DNA of 64,000 nucleotides from Salvator merianae (lineage: Eukaryota; Chordata; Lepidosauria; Squamata; Teiidae). The DNA lies in contig QVOM02000126.1 in assembly GCA_003586115.2 (NCBI GenBank), positions 61,324,496-61,388,495 of the forward strand, read 5' to 3'. This document shows, one piece after another, positions 11,590-22,640 of this stretch. Positions within the stretch are counted from its first letter, which is position 1; each line of letters opens with the position of its first letter. The position numbers and the translations under genes are program-made. The notes under the pieces were generated by a model that saw only the letters and a list, made by a program, of their open reading frames with translations, was not told the DNA's origin and did no database searches.

Positions 11590-12001
11590 TTAGGGTATGA
11601 TCAGACATGCTTAAGGAGTTGCCCTCTGGGCAAATTCAAATCTGAAAAGACAGACTTTTTTTTTTGCCTGTATTTGAATTACCCCATCTCAAAACTTTGG
11701 GAAGGTCATGTCTTCATCATTTGGGATTTCATAGCACCAAAGACATCTCTTTCTTTAAGCTAGGTTGGGCAGGAAATTACAAAAACAGAAGGGGCTGGTC
11801 CCACTGAGTGGTCAATCAATGGGTAACACCAATAGTCAGGGGAAGTGTTGGCTGACATGGAGACAAATTTAGGCTGCAGTGTGGCAAAATAAGGTAGGTT
11901 GTCAGCTGCATATTTGGATAACAGCATTTTTTGTGCCTCTGGGGATGGGATTTTTTTTCTTAAAGGCATGACTTTAAAATGCCTGCATGATCACATCCTT
12001 A
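11590..12001. mobile_element. PIF/Harbinger-like element with TTA target duplication
   Basis: The element is 11593-11998 (406 bp) between TTA (11590-11592) and TTA (11999-12001). A TWA 3-bp duplication is the classic PIF/Harbinger signature. The left end is GGGTATGATCAGACATGC, and the complement of the right end is GGATGTGATCATGCAGGC. It belongs to the GGYTGTGATCAGACA family also found at 7.4, 20.8, 26.2, 28.7 and 43.9 kb. No transposase is encoded. Confidence 0.75.
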
Positions 12002-13085
12002 GAGGACTGGCTTAGTTACTTTTTTGTAAATCAAACAGCACTCTTTTCTATTGTTTGCATAATCAGTGATCTAATGAATATACAAATGTACTTATTTATT
12101 AAGAAATTACTTCATTAACAGACATTTAACAAGCCAAATCTTTATCCTGCTAAATCCCATTGCAAAGGCTTACTGCAATGCTCATTTTCTGTTTCAAAAT
12201 AACAACACCTTAGGCTTTTGCTCCCATGTAGACTAAATAAATAATAGGAAATCTTTTGGTCCCATAATGGTAGTTCATCTTGTCAATGAGCGCTTAGGGA
12301 GTCTGAATGGCAAACTATTTGTGTATTATGTTACAAGAGCTCTCAAGGATGCTATTATGGTCAACTGTGTCAGGATAGCTGAAATTACTTCAGAAAATGA
12401 GAACGAATGAAAAGGTTTGCAGTTCACTCACGAGCATTTAATTAATGCCTTTGTAACATTTTTAAAGCAAGATGAATAGGGGCAGGGGGAGTGTGATGAA
12501 TTCTATCAAGGAAGTCTGTCATAAAGAAGTCTAATGTTCCTGCATCTGTTTGTACCTCTGCCTAACCAGTTTGCTACTTGCCTGATTGGCAAATGTGATT
12601 TACAAATCATACAATTTTAAAATGGCTATGAAGAACATTATAGATTCTTCCTATGTTTCAATTTACCCTTTATATCATTGGATCTACAGATGGCCACTGT
12701 TGTGTTTTTATGTTGAGCCTTTTCTCTTTCTCTTTTTTGGGGTGGTGTGGGAATACATTCTTTAGTGTTGCATGAATAGTGAACGTAGTCCTTCTAGTAG
12801 AAATAGATAGATCAGTCAAATTTGTTCCTTATATAGTGTTAATGATTTAAATAATGGCTTGCTCAATTTCTGCATGGATTTTGGATTGTCTAATAAAATG
12901 AGCTTTACCATTTTTAGGGAAAGATGTTCTACTCATATATTACCTATTAAATTGGATGGAGCACATCATATAGAGCATAGAAATGGTCACCTGTTCTGGG
13001 ATAGTGGTAAACCTTTTAAAAAAGATCTAACAGTGGCTAGCACCTCATAAACTAGACCACATAAGTGTGCAAATGCAACCCACCT
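12002..13085. other. No recognisable gene or repeat; very AT-rich
   Basis: Low-GC DNA with no coding support. The stretch around 12390-12480 looks unique and might be conserved noncoding sequence, but that cannot be judged from one genome. Confidence 0.4.
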
Positions 13086-13245
13086 CCATATTTCAGTTTA
13101 ACAGGGGGATCTATTTTGGTGGTGAAACAAGGTGCACTGCCAAACAGGTCTTCTGGGGGTTCTGGGACCAGAAATTTTCATTCCTAGGTGTTGAAACTTG
13201 TAAGGGCCAGCTCTGAAGTTCTCTTGAGCTTTGGGGCTGGTTCAG
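13086..13245 (+). repeat. Internal fragment of a Harbinger-like element family
   Basis: The words TTTAACAGGGGGATCTATTT, GTGCACTGCCAA and GGGGGTTCTGGGACCAG recur, diverged, at 36.09-36.18 kb and inside the bounded element at 44129-44664 (TTTAGTGAGAGACCTATTTT, CACACTGATGAAATAG). The fragment has no clear ends of its own. Confidence 0.4.
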
Positions 13246-13545
13246 GGCCTGTCCTAGAACAGCTGTTCAAATGCAGATGACTTTGTTCCAGGAATGTGGA
13301 ATGCTCCAGCTGGAAGACCACTCCATCTGATCCAATCCCACTGGAGTGGTCCACTGACAGTAAATGTGAAAAAGGGTCTCTTAGAGACACAGAGAGGCAG
13401 CATCTGCATGGCACGTTAATGGCATTGTGAGCGCATTCTAAGAGTGCTGCAGACTTGCTGTCTGCATTTTTCATTGCAAATATACCAGTTCTATTTTCCT
13501 AAATAGAGGAAATGGCAAACTTTCAGGGATATATACTGTATTTGC
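13246..13545. other. Unassigned interval
   Basis: A 96-codon minus-strand frame (13184-13474) covers part of this but has no motif and starts within a repeat fragment. Confidence 0.35.
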
Positions 13546-13800
13546 CATGGGACTATGTCCACATGTCCACTTCTGGGTAGAGCTAGCTTGGATGGGGGAG
13601 ACACTGAAGAAAAAAGGTGTCCTCCACATCTCCATTTTGAAGTGAGGAGGTACCATGGAATGGCAACTCCTCCTGCAGGGTGTGATAAACTATGCTGCAA
13701 AGAGGGTGCCTTGCCCAGTCATCACTCCATAATAGGGGATGGCATGGTCACTACAAGACTCTAGCCATTGCTAAAATGGAAATGGAGCAGCAGTGGGCAC
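13546..13800. repeat. Repeat fragment of the GTCTCCAYTT family
   Basis: Contains ATGTCCACATGTCCACTTC and CATCTCCATTTTGAAG near the left and AAATGGAAATGGAGCAGC near the right. This resembles the better-bounded relatives at 16895-17212 and 51622-51924, which have GTCTCCAYTT inverted ends. Strongly degraded. Confidence 0.3.
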
Positions 13801-16404
13801 CTTCCTGAACCCACAGGGGTGTCCTGGTCTGCTAAATGGAGCTATGGCCTGTATTATACAACAAAGTCAAGGTTCCCATACTATATATGGTCAGAGCTAT
13901 CTTAACTATTATATTAGAAACTGCAGTAGATTCAGTGATCATTCTAAGCAACATTTTCTGGATTTTCCCAGAATATTTTCAAACCACAATGTACTTTCAA
14001 TGCATTTATATTTGTCAGTGTTACAATTCCCTTTGTTAGAGGGTGTGGGTGTAAGACTCCATGTACATCCAACGGGCAAGTCCCTGTGAATGAACACAGA
14101 TTCAAGCATGTGTTGCTTAAAGACCCAAATTGGGATAAATGTGTGTGAAAATAATTTATGTTTATGATAAATATGCCACACAAGAGTAACAACTACATTC
14201 ATCTTATCTACACCAGGAATTCTGTCATTCCTTCCTCCATGAGGGTTTACCATGGGAAGACAAAGTGCAGAGCCTTGATAGCATTTGCTGGTAGATTTTG
14301 AAACTTGTGTGCCAGTCACTGCTGACTTCCTCACAACATTTGGAAAGGTATCTCTAATATTCATTATGTATCCTATCAAGTTTGTGTTACATTAATTTCA
14401 ATCAAGTCTTCTCATTCTTTACCACCTGTTAATAAATTAGTTAAACAGGACAAATTGGGATTCATGCAACCTGCTTTGAGCAGGCAAATACATTCAAGTT
14501 TGAGTTTATTATCTTCAGTTGTTCATTCAGTAATTGAATCAGTTTGTACTTCTCAATTAGTTCTAATTACTTTCAGTTTTGTACAATGTGGGTAATATTT
14601 CTCTGTACAGAAAACCAGGCTGCCTAATGAAGGCCATTTCCATTCTTACCATACTTGTTCTTATATAGACTAGGTCACCCTGTACTGGAATGAGTGATTT
14701 GTCCCAAGGGTGGGTGGATCCATTTCTGGACTGGAAAAAGGCTGTCCACATTGGGATGGCTGTTTCGCCCCAGCCCCTGCCCCATCTACAAAGTTTGCAC
14801 CAGCTTCAGAGCCACTTCTGAAGGCTCTGACAGCCAGGAATGAATAATCCTGGTATTAAACTCCCCAGGGAACTTTGATAGTGTCCCTCCCTTTGCTCTG
14901 ATAGGATCAGTTTCTGTCACTCAGGCTTTAAAGTGAAGGTGTGACCACAGCCCTGGAGTCAGCATCTTCCCTGATCAGGTAACTTCAAAGGCTCATGAAG
15001 CAATTCAAAGCTGCATTGATTGCTATTACTCTCCCAGTCCCTTTCTGCACTTGAGGTTGTTCCAGTATAAATCCCAGAACAAGGAGCTGTCAGACATTTC
15101 TGGACTGTTGCAAAAGTGGAATGGGAGAAGCCTTGCAGCTATGGACCTTTTGTTATGTATCTGCAAAGATTTCAGATATACTGATCCACCCCAAGGAGAA
15201 AGAAGTTCCTAAGCCTCCTGTCCACGGGGTGGCTGCAATCATGGCCGGGTGGATGCAGCTCTAGAGACTTATCAGGCCTTGGAAAGATGTTATTTATTGT
15301 TACTATCATGGATGCTGCTACTTCCCACTTGCTTTATAAGGCAACTTTACAAGTGATAAAAAAAAGGAAAAGAATGAAAAACGATTCTTACAATGCAGGA
15401 AAGATGAAGTGAATTGTACAACATTGCACTAGTTTTCCAGGTTTTTAATTTTTATGCTCTACTTTTACTGCTTTGTTGTTAGGGTCCACGCTGGAATTGC
15501 ATGACAATGAAGAGGGGAAAATAAATTTTATAAAGCAATGCAATAAACAAGTTAATAATGAAGGGCATGCAATTTTGCAATATACGCAATAGTAGGGGAT
15601 GCAAAATTAGTGAGTGTAAATTATTTACTTTCCCCCTAAACAGGTAGGTATCAAAGGTAATAAAATAATTAGAGTTGGGAAATGCCCAATAGAAATTTTC
15701 TTATGTGCAAAACCTTATGGCTGTGGGTAATTTAAAGAGATTTGTATATTTCCCCTGTTGGGAATCTTTTCTATTACTGATTCAAAAATTCATGAATGAA
15801 AGTATACAACTAAAGTACGGAGGATGTATGCCAGCTTTTCCAGTACTAGCCTGACGTCTCATAAAAGAGAAAATAACAATGACAAAATAAGGGTTGTATC
15901 AGAAGTGCTGGTGCATATACTAGAGGCACAGGTGTGGGAACTGCCTGGGGGCAGGTGGCTCCCCCAGGTGCCTTCCTCTAGGGCTCCATTTACACCATGC
16001 AATTGCATCAGGGACAACCATTGTCCAAGCTGTTTCTCCTGTCCTTGCTTCCAACTGCCCAAGGAGGCCATTGGGTTCTCCAAAGGACAGCAGATGCTGC
16101 TGAAAATGGAGATTCATTGCCCCAGACTGGTGTCTTACAATGGAAACGATAAACTCTCGTTCTTTCTCCCTCTAATGTGAAGACTCCAAAGAAGGCTTGC
16201 AAAATCTAGCTTATACAGAGAGTGATCTCCTTTAAAATTAGGTTCTGAAAGTGTTCTTCCTAAACAAACCTCAAATGGAAGGTTAGGAATCAAATAAGAC
16301 ATCTCTTTTCTAAGGGAAGAAGCTGATCCTAGGAATTTATAGTTTCTTTCTTTTTTCCTTTTCATATATTGTGCAAGTGGAACTACAGAAAAGAAAAAAA
16401 AAAG
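13801..16404. other. Long interval without a recognised gene
   Basis: Includes overlapping frames of up to 146 codons (13939-14379, minus) and 118 codons (15824-16180, plus), none with a domain or repeated codon structure. The block at 14750-14840 is GC-richer and resembles the interval near 57.0-57.1 kb (GCTTCAGAGCC, GAAGG-GCTCTG, GCCAGGA), so it is probably an unnamed repeat. The rest is ordinary AT-rich DNA. Confidence 0.4.
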
Positions 16405-16894
16405 GAGCAATCAGAATGATCAAGGAGCTAATTCTGCTCATTATGAAATCAGGCTGCAACGTCTGGGCCTTTTCAGCCTTGAAAAATGCCATTTAAGAGG
16501 TGGCCTGATTGAAGTATATAAAATCATGCATAGTGTGGAATCAGGGGGCACTCTGTGAAACTGATCGGCAGGAGGGTTAGTACCATCAAGGCAAAGTCCT
16601 AGCAAGTCATCAGTCCATCGGAAGAGGATAGAGCTTGGATAGTTTTAAGAAAGGGTTAGACACATTTAAGGAAGATGTGTACAGCAATGGCTACTAGAAT
16701 GGATGTCCAGGTACTGTCTCCAGGTTGGAGAGAAAGGCAGGATGTCTCTAAAGGCCATTTTCAAGGAGTCAAGAGAAGGTGATGGTTTTGCTTTTGTCTT
16801 CTACATAAGAATGCCCAGAAGCAATTGGTGGGCCACCGCGCGAGATAAGATGCTGGATTGGATAGACTGTATCCTGATCCTGCATGCCTTCTCT
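16405..16894 (+). repeat. CR1 LINE 3' end
   Basis: Begins with an A-rich GGAGCAATCAGAATGATCAA run and follows CR1 text: GCAACGTCTGGGCCTTTTCA, TTAAGAGGTGGCCTGATTGA, AAAATCATGCATAGTGTGGA, TTTAAGAAAGGGTTAGACA, GCAATGGCTACTAGAATGG, AGCAATTGGTGGGCCAC, GATGCTGGATTGGATAGACT, CCTGATCC, then CTTCTCTTATG. It extends further 5' than the 10.5 and 59.8 kb copies but still lacks the RT domain. A TIR element abuts its 3' end. Confidence 0.85.
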
Positions 16895-17212
16895 TATGTT
16901 TTATGTCTCCACTTTAAAATGGAGGTGGCTTCTTCCCAGGTCCATGGAGGAGGCACTGCAATTGCCACTGCAAATGACAGTCCTCTGTCTTAATTTGTGA
17001 ATGTGGAGATTACAATTGTGGGTGGCAATTGTACTACTTCCACTGAGGTAAGCAAAAATACATCCTCAGAAAATGGTATCTCAGGTGGCAATTATGCCTA
17101 GTAATAGGAATGGGAGGCATCACTGCGAGGTGCATCCGGCTGCTGTAAATGGAGACATGTCAGTAGAAGGCATTTTACTGGGCACACTATTGTGGAAGTG
17201 GAGACACAACCT
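16895..17212. mobile_element. Short TIR element, GTCTCCACTT family
   Basis: The left end ATGTCTCCACTTTAAAATGG and the right end GTGGAAGTGGAGACACAACC are inverted copies sharing GTCTCCACTT. The interior resembles 51622-51924 (GGTGGCAATTATGCC versus GTCAATTATCATGCCC, then TGCTGTAAATGGAGACATG versus CCACAAATGGAGATATAG). It sits directly against the CR1 3' tail. Superfamily unclear; no coding sequence. Confidence 0.4.
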
Positions 17213-17885
17213 GCAATGGCTACTGTAAAGGTGCCTTTTTAGTGGCAACACCACATACATTCATTCAGTCACTCATTCATCCATCCATTCACTCACTCGT
17301 TTGTTCATTCATTCATCCAAACATTCTTGCAATAGATTCAAGGTGGTTAACATAGTTGTTCTCTTTCTCCTGCTCACTTTATTCTCACAAGAACTCTGTC
17401 AAACAGATTTAAGTCCTAATCTGAAACTCTAGCAACTAAAAAACACTTTGGGTTTTGCGCATTGACAGAGGCTGAAACTAAGTTGGTTGGGCATCAGCAT
17501 ATTGGCACTTTCAATATTCTTTAAATTCTCTGAGCTATGAATCAGAATGAAACAAAGGGCAATCAAATTCTCTGCACCAATCATTGCTCTTTTCCTCCCC
17601 CACCATTCAAACCGTTCCAGTTCACCGGCTGCTACCTCCTTCTTCTCAAACCTGTGAAGAACCTAAAGTCATTTCAACCTTTATCTTTGGTATCCTAGAA
17701 CACGGTGGGATGCCCTGGCCTGGGATACACAACTCGCCCCATACTGGAACAGGCTGCTATTGGAGTGAGACAAGCCTGTTCGCATTTTGTACAGTCTGCC
17801 CTGTTCTAGCCCTGGTCACTGGCATCCAAGGCTGACTCCAGTCCTTGCTGCAGATGTCCGGATTCAATCATAGCCTTTGGAGTTC
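17213..17885. other. Unassigned, with an imperfect CATT/CACT tract
   Basis: 17265-17325 is an imperfect tetranucleotide array (CATTCATTC, CACTCATTCATCC, TTCATTCATTC). The remainder has no gene. Confidence 0.5.
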
Positions 17886-18130
17886 TTGGAAGGGTCCTTT
17901 CTGGTAGTGCACCACTTCCAGCAGCACTTCATACAACACCACTGAAAATGGTCTCTCATGGATCTCGATGTTGACGTCTACCAGTAGAGCAGGGTAGGGC
18001 ACCAATTTGGGTACCTTATCCCTCTCTATGATCCTTCCTGTGCAGATGCAGCATTCCAGGGGGGCAGGTTCTGTGCTGTCCCATAATAATGTGTAGAAGC
18101 CAGGGCCCCTTCCTGGACTGCACCAGAGGT
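17886..18130 (-). repeat. Interspersed repeat fragment (GTCTACCAG family)
   Basis: Contains GTTGACGTCTACCAGTAGAG and AGGGTAGGGCACCAATTTGG, recurring near 37.80-37.86 kb (GGGTTAGGGCACCATTTTCA) and 1.59-1.61 kb. Orientation is relative to those copies and uncertain. Part of the Harbinger-like internal sequence pool. Non-coding. Confidence 0.35.
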
Positions 18131-19252
18131 AGGTGGGGAAAGGAATTAGTGTCATCGCATGCCTGTTGCTATTATTTCAGCTTAAGAAATGTGACATATA
18201 TGCTTATTTATACATACATCCTTATTTACAATGTTTACTGCCTATACTGCATGTTAACTCTCTATAGCCTACCTTGGGTTATGAATGTTTGAAATGTATA
18301 AAGTATAAACATTAAAATATATATATATCAAGACTAATTAGTGCTCATTTTCTCCTTTTCTAAGCCCAAATTCAGCCGCTAAAATGCACATGCAGAAATC
18401 TGAGCATGTTCCTGGGAAAATGCCATTATTATGCATGTTGTGCATTCCATAAAAGCAGAGATCCTAAAATAGTTACACTTTGAGAACCTCAAGAATATCA
18501 TTGCCAGCAGAATTTCTATAAGGACTAAAACCTGCATATACAAATTCTATGGACTACTATTACCGAAGAGAGTTGACAGACAACTGAAGCAGGTGGATGT
18601 TAGGTACTTGAAAAAAAAAATCATTCTTGCAAATTATTATTTAGATCACCAGTGTGGAAAACCCATTTCATGTTTTATATGCTTCTCTGGAGAAAATGTA
18701 TACATTTCCAGGTTTTAAATCTTTTTCTTCCTTTAAGTTTTCTCTTTGCGTAGTTCAGAAAATATACTGCTTGCAGATCACAGAATGTGATTAAAATGCC
18801 CAAAATTGTTTTGTGGCCTTTTATTGTATATTTTATTTTATTCTTTCTGTTTAAAGTGATTTTTAAAGACTGGCCAGTATTTATATTTATAGTGTTTTTA
18901 AATATAGCCTGTTCAGGTCAGATCACCATTTTAAGTTAAACAGCAGCATAGTTGACTTTGACTTTCCTTTGATGTGAGATCCTCCTTATGAACCAAAGAC
19001 TTCAAAACCAGGTCCTTCATAAATTAAGTATAAGGCAAAGTCTTTCGAGGAATCTAATGTACATTTTTTCTTACAAGGTGTGCAACTGCCACTCCTATAT
19101 GTGAGATATATTAATCTGACATGATGCTTCTGAAATGCAAAATCTTCTTTAGCTGAAGACCTACTCGCAACAATTTTGAATTACCTTCACCATCCCAAAG
19201 TGGCAGATATCCCAATGTTGGTGCTCTTTCTACTTTTTCCAGTTGATGCTGC
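18131..19252. other. No recognisable gene or repeat; AT-rich
   Basis: Low-GC DNA including a short TA array near 18316-18328. No coding support. Confidence 0.4.
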
Positions 19253-19585
19253 TTGTGTGTTAGAGATGTGCATGAACTGAAATTTAGTAGTGTGGCTTGA
19301 ATGGAACCACCTACTCTTGGTCCAGGTTCACTTCAAACCATTATTTTTCAAACTATAGGATGATTCAGTTCACATGCAAACTAAGTGAATGATAGTGAAC
19401 CACCCTTGGTTTTCTGTTGTTCACTTCGTTCATTAGAACACCCCTTGATTCAGGTTCACTTTGAACCTTTTTTTTTTTTTTTCAAATTACAGGGTGGTTC
19501 CTTCTACATGTGAACCATGTGTACCACCCCGTTCACTGCAAACTGTGAACCAACTGAATCAGTTCAGCTCATCTCTATTGTGTAT
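19253..19585. mobile_element. hAT-type non-autonomous element with near-perfect 8-bp duplication
   Basis: The element is 19261-19577. It is flanked by TTGTGTGT (19253-19260) and TTGTGTAT (19578-19585), 7 of 8 identical. The left end is TAGAGATGTGCATGAACTGA and the complement of the right end is TAGAGATGAGCTGAACTGAT. The interior repeats GGTTCACTTCRAACC and GTTCAC words and includes a T run at 19469-19483. Same TIR family as 9099-9430. Confidence 0.8.
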
Positions 19586-21720
19586 CATGGGTAGAGAGAA
19601 TCAGTGCCATATAAATCAGTGATGTTCTTTATATATATTATACTATTTATATTAATTGTTCAAACTTACATTCAAAAATAATCTAAAAACAAACCATAAT
19701 TAAACCATTATCTCAACACTACATTTTTTCTTCCAATCTTCTTCTTGACTTTCATATATTGCTTACTTAATTTCTCTGCTATAATCACTTGTTGCTCCTC
19801 CAAGTCCATTTCTCCCTTCCATCCTTGAAAACTGCAATCAGAAACTCTTTCTCCATATTGTGTAGATAGTCAATAAAGGGTTATCAGTTTTTAATATAAG
19901 TAGATATCTTTTTTTTGATGCCTGCATATAAATCAGTCTTGCTACTACAACTTTAGAATGAATTTGCTTTTATATCTAAGCCTATATAAACCTTACTACG
20001 ATAATCACTTAATACATTTACATATTTATCTATAATCTCACCTAGATAGTTGCAAAACTTACTCTATAATATTCAGATATCCCAGTTCTCATTTATTTCA
20101 ACCATATGTAACATATAAAATTTACCATACTGTTGTTACTTCTAATTTTAAATAAAACAATTCTATTGAAAAATGGCAACTAAACTTTCCCTTAAATTAT
20201 CATGATGCCTCCATCTATATCAGCAAAATCTAGAATTAGAATTTCTTTTGATTATATTTTCCAAATCCCCTATTCTTATCTTATCAAACATTTCCCTTAG
20301 TAACAGTTCATTGTCAGTTTCTTTGTTTTTAAAAATTATCATAATCATACTTCTAGAAATCCCATTTTTTAATCTGAAAAATACATTTCTATTAATCTTT
20401 CCCCTTTTCCTTGTTTTTTTTTTCCTTGCCAAATTCTTTTTGATAAATCTCTCTGCCATCTTTTAGATAACAAATAATCAGCTAAAACAAAACTTGATTG
20501 ATACAAAAACACCATTTTATATAACATGTTTGAAAGCGAAATCAAGATTTCTTTTTGTGTTTTGATCAATCCTGTCTGGATTACATTTAACTAGTATAAA
20601 CTATCATCCTCCCATACGACTTGTAACACCAGGAGTGAATAAATGTACCTCCTTTGAGGTTAATCCTTTGTAATTACTTTTCTTTCCCTTCCACTCCTTT
20701 GACTGATTTCTGATTCTAAGGGTAAAGGTACAGTCTTCTCTTGATTTTGCTGCTTGTCTGTAACTTCTCTCTGTCCCTTGAGCTTTCTGAGGTTGTGATC
20801 AGACACAACAACAAAAAAATCATCTCCGAGGCAGCTCAAAGACAGCTTTGAGGTGGGATTGTTCACAAACAAGTCTGCCCCTCCCCTTTCTCATGAATGT
20901 TCTATGCTAGAAAAGGTGGATTAGAGAAGACTTCAGAACAGGAGTGCCACACACTGTCTCTATAAGGCACCTCCAAGTCACCCCTTTTGTTATGTCTGAA
21001 TTTGCTTGATTTTCTCAGTTCATCTCTTAACATACAAAATTCATATTTCATATATTTTCCAAATTCATCCAACTCTTGCAAAAGGTATTAAAATAAATCT
21101 CCATGTTACAATACAGTTCAATACAGGAAACAGTCTGTCCTCAACCTTTGCAAAATAATTTAGGTGCTTCCTCCAGAGGCCGCCTATATCAGTGCCTCTC
21201 TATCTTTTTTCTGTACTTGGGTCTATGGTTGTATTTTTTTTTTTCCAAGTTAACACTGAAATGTCAGGTTCTCATGCTGCATGCTCCATTTTAAATTCTT
21301 GTCTTTTTATCTCTTTCCTCAAAAGAAGGTAAACAGTTTCCCTCCAATCCAACACATGAGAACTCCATCCACAATGAAAACTTTCTATCTTCTCAGTAAA
21401 GTAACACTTCTACAGTCTTTACAATAAGCAAGTTTCATCTTTCATTCAGACCTATGGGTGTTATTTTCTGAGACTGTAAAGTACTGCTCATCTTTCCACG
21501 GAACTCTTAGCTTAATCAAATTAACAACTCTCCATTCTGTATTTAAGAAAGTGAGCCTGTCTGAGTCTAAGCACCCACAATGGGCTACTTACAGCAGAAT
21601 TGGCCTGATGTTGTTCCTGGAACATTGCACATGGTTCATGGCTCATCCCTCCATGATTTACCTCAGTGTTCCAAGGCTTCTCCTTCCACTTTGTGGATAA
21701 TCCCTCACCTTCCCATTAAC
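19586..21720 (-). pseudogene. L1-like LINE, minus strand, fragmentary
   Basis: Minus-strand text reads as pieces of one LINE. At 21000-21090 it encodes LQELDEFGKYMKYEFCMLRD, then ELRK, a charged coiled-coil-like stretch resembling an L1 ORF1. At 20369-20569 come MVFLYQSSFVLADYLLSKRW and KRIWQGKKKQGKG. Near 19.86-19.95 kb, LKTDNPLLT matches the ORF2-tail text at 8.6 kb. No intact RT motif is visible, so most of ORF2 is missing or unrecognisable. 21100-21720 may be the 5' UTR. The copy is split by the MITE at 20791-21006. L1 naming is tentative. Confidence 0.4.
20788..21009. mobile_element. PIF/Harbinger-like MITE with TGA duplication, inserted in a LINE
   Basis: The element is 20791-21006 (216 bp) with TGA on both sides (20788-20790 and 21007-21009). 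Left end GGTTGTGATCAGACA; complement of the right end AGCAAATTCAGACA. The interior shares CATGAATGTTCTATGCTAGA and GGTGGATTAGAGA wording with 43.9-44.0 kb, and AAGTCACCCCTTTTGTTATG with 26.3 kb. Removing it and one TGA joins the flanking LINE reading frame without a stop at the junction. Confidence 0.75.
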
Positions 21721-22310
21721 TTTTGAGGTTGAAATCTTTGTTCTGGGGAGGTAGAAATTCCCTCCGTGTGCACTCCGTCATGGTTCAGAGACTGCAGCTC
21801 TTCTCCAGCTGGCTCACTGGCTCACCATTAGCATCCAGAAGCCAGTCAGTGGTGTTTGTTTCAGCATAGCAAGGGAGGGAGGATGGCCAAGAAGGGCAAG
21901 CATTTGGAGAGACTAAATATTAAGATCCAGTTGGAGCTTTGTTTCTCCCTGCTGCTTGCTGGATTTACTGCACAAGCCACCACCCATGGGTACTACAATC
22001 TGAGATAGCTCTGAATCAGTCATAAAGAATAACTTTGCCATACACAGTCACTTGCTGGCCTAGGCAGATGGTTGCTGCTAATTTAGTCTGCTGCACAGGG
22101 TTGCTTGGATGGGGGAAAAATGGAATCATGAATAATAATGTTAACCATTTTTAATTATATGGGAGAAAATTGGGATGTAAATGCAAAATCAATTCATTAA
22201 TTCAGGTCCCAGTCTCATGCTTGTCCACTGCTTATGCAAAGCTCATGGTATGGCATGATCTTCCCAGGCAAACTGAAGATTGTGCTACATTTGCAAATAG
22301 GTATAGCTCA
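21721..22310. other. No recognisable gene or repeat
   Basis: No supported coding frame or bounded repeat. Confidence 0.4.
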
Positions 22311-22640
22311 GGGTTCTTGTACTGGGTTGTTGGAATTCTCTGAGATATGTTCTTCATTTGCAGGCTTTTGTTATCCAAGTAGATAGCATCTTCAGAGGTA
22401 GGGTACGCCTGTGATTGACGGTGAGATATACGGTTCTTGTTCATAACAAAGAACAGAGTACAAGAAAAACAAGAACAGAGACACATGCCAGACAATCACA
22501 CAAACAGCATAGGAGAAGCTATTAACCACAGCTGGACCACAGACAGATGTTGCCAGTCATGTATTGAAACATCTGCAAATGGAGAACTTTGTTCAAAGAA
22601 TCCCAATAACCCAGCACATGTTTATAGTAAATGAATGGGA
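22311..22640. repeat. Large imperfect inverted repeat
   Basis: 22317-22375 (TGTACTGGGTTGTTGGAATT, then CTTCATTTGCAGGC) is mirrored by the complement of 22563-22622 (TGTGCTGGGTTATTGGGATT, then CTCCATTTGCAGAT). The arms are about 60 bp and roughly 75-80% alike, separated by about 190 bp. A short internal palindrome GTTCTTGTTC/GAACAAGAAC-like lies in the loop (22433-22472). It could be a foldback element or old MITE. No target duplication was found. Confidence 0.5.

Noticed and set aside
13939..14379. 146-codon minus-strand open frame
   Set aside because: Motif-free and overlapped by other frames of similar length; typical of chance frames in such DNA.
17262..17330. Possible CRISPR-like spaced repeats
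   Set aside because: Imperfect CATT/CACT tetranucleotide array in eukaryotic DNA; no spacers of regular length.
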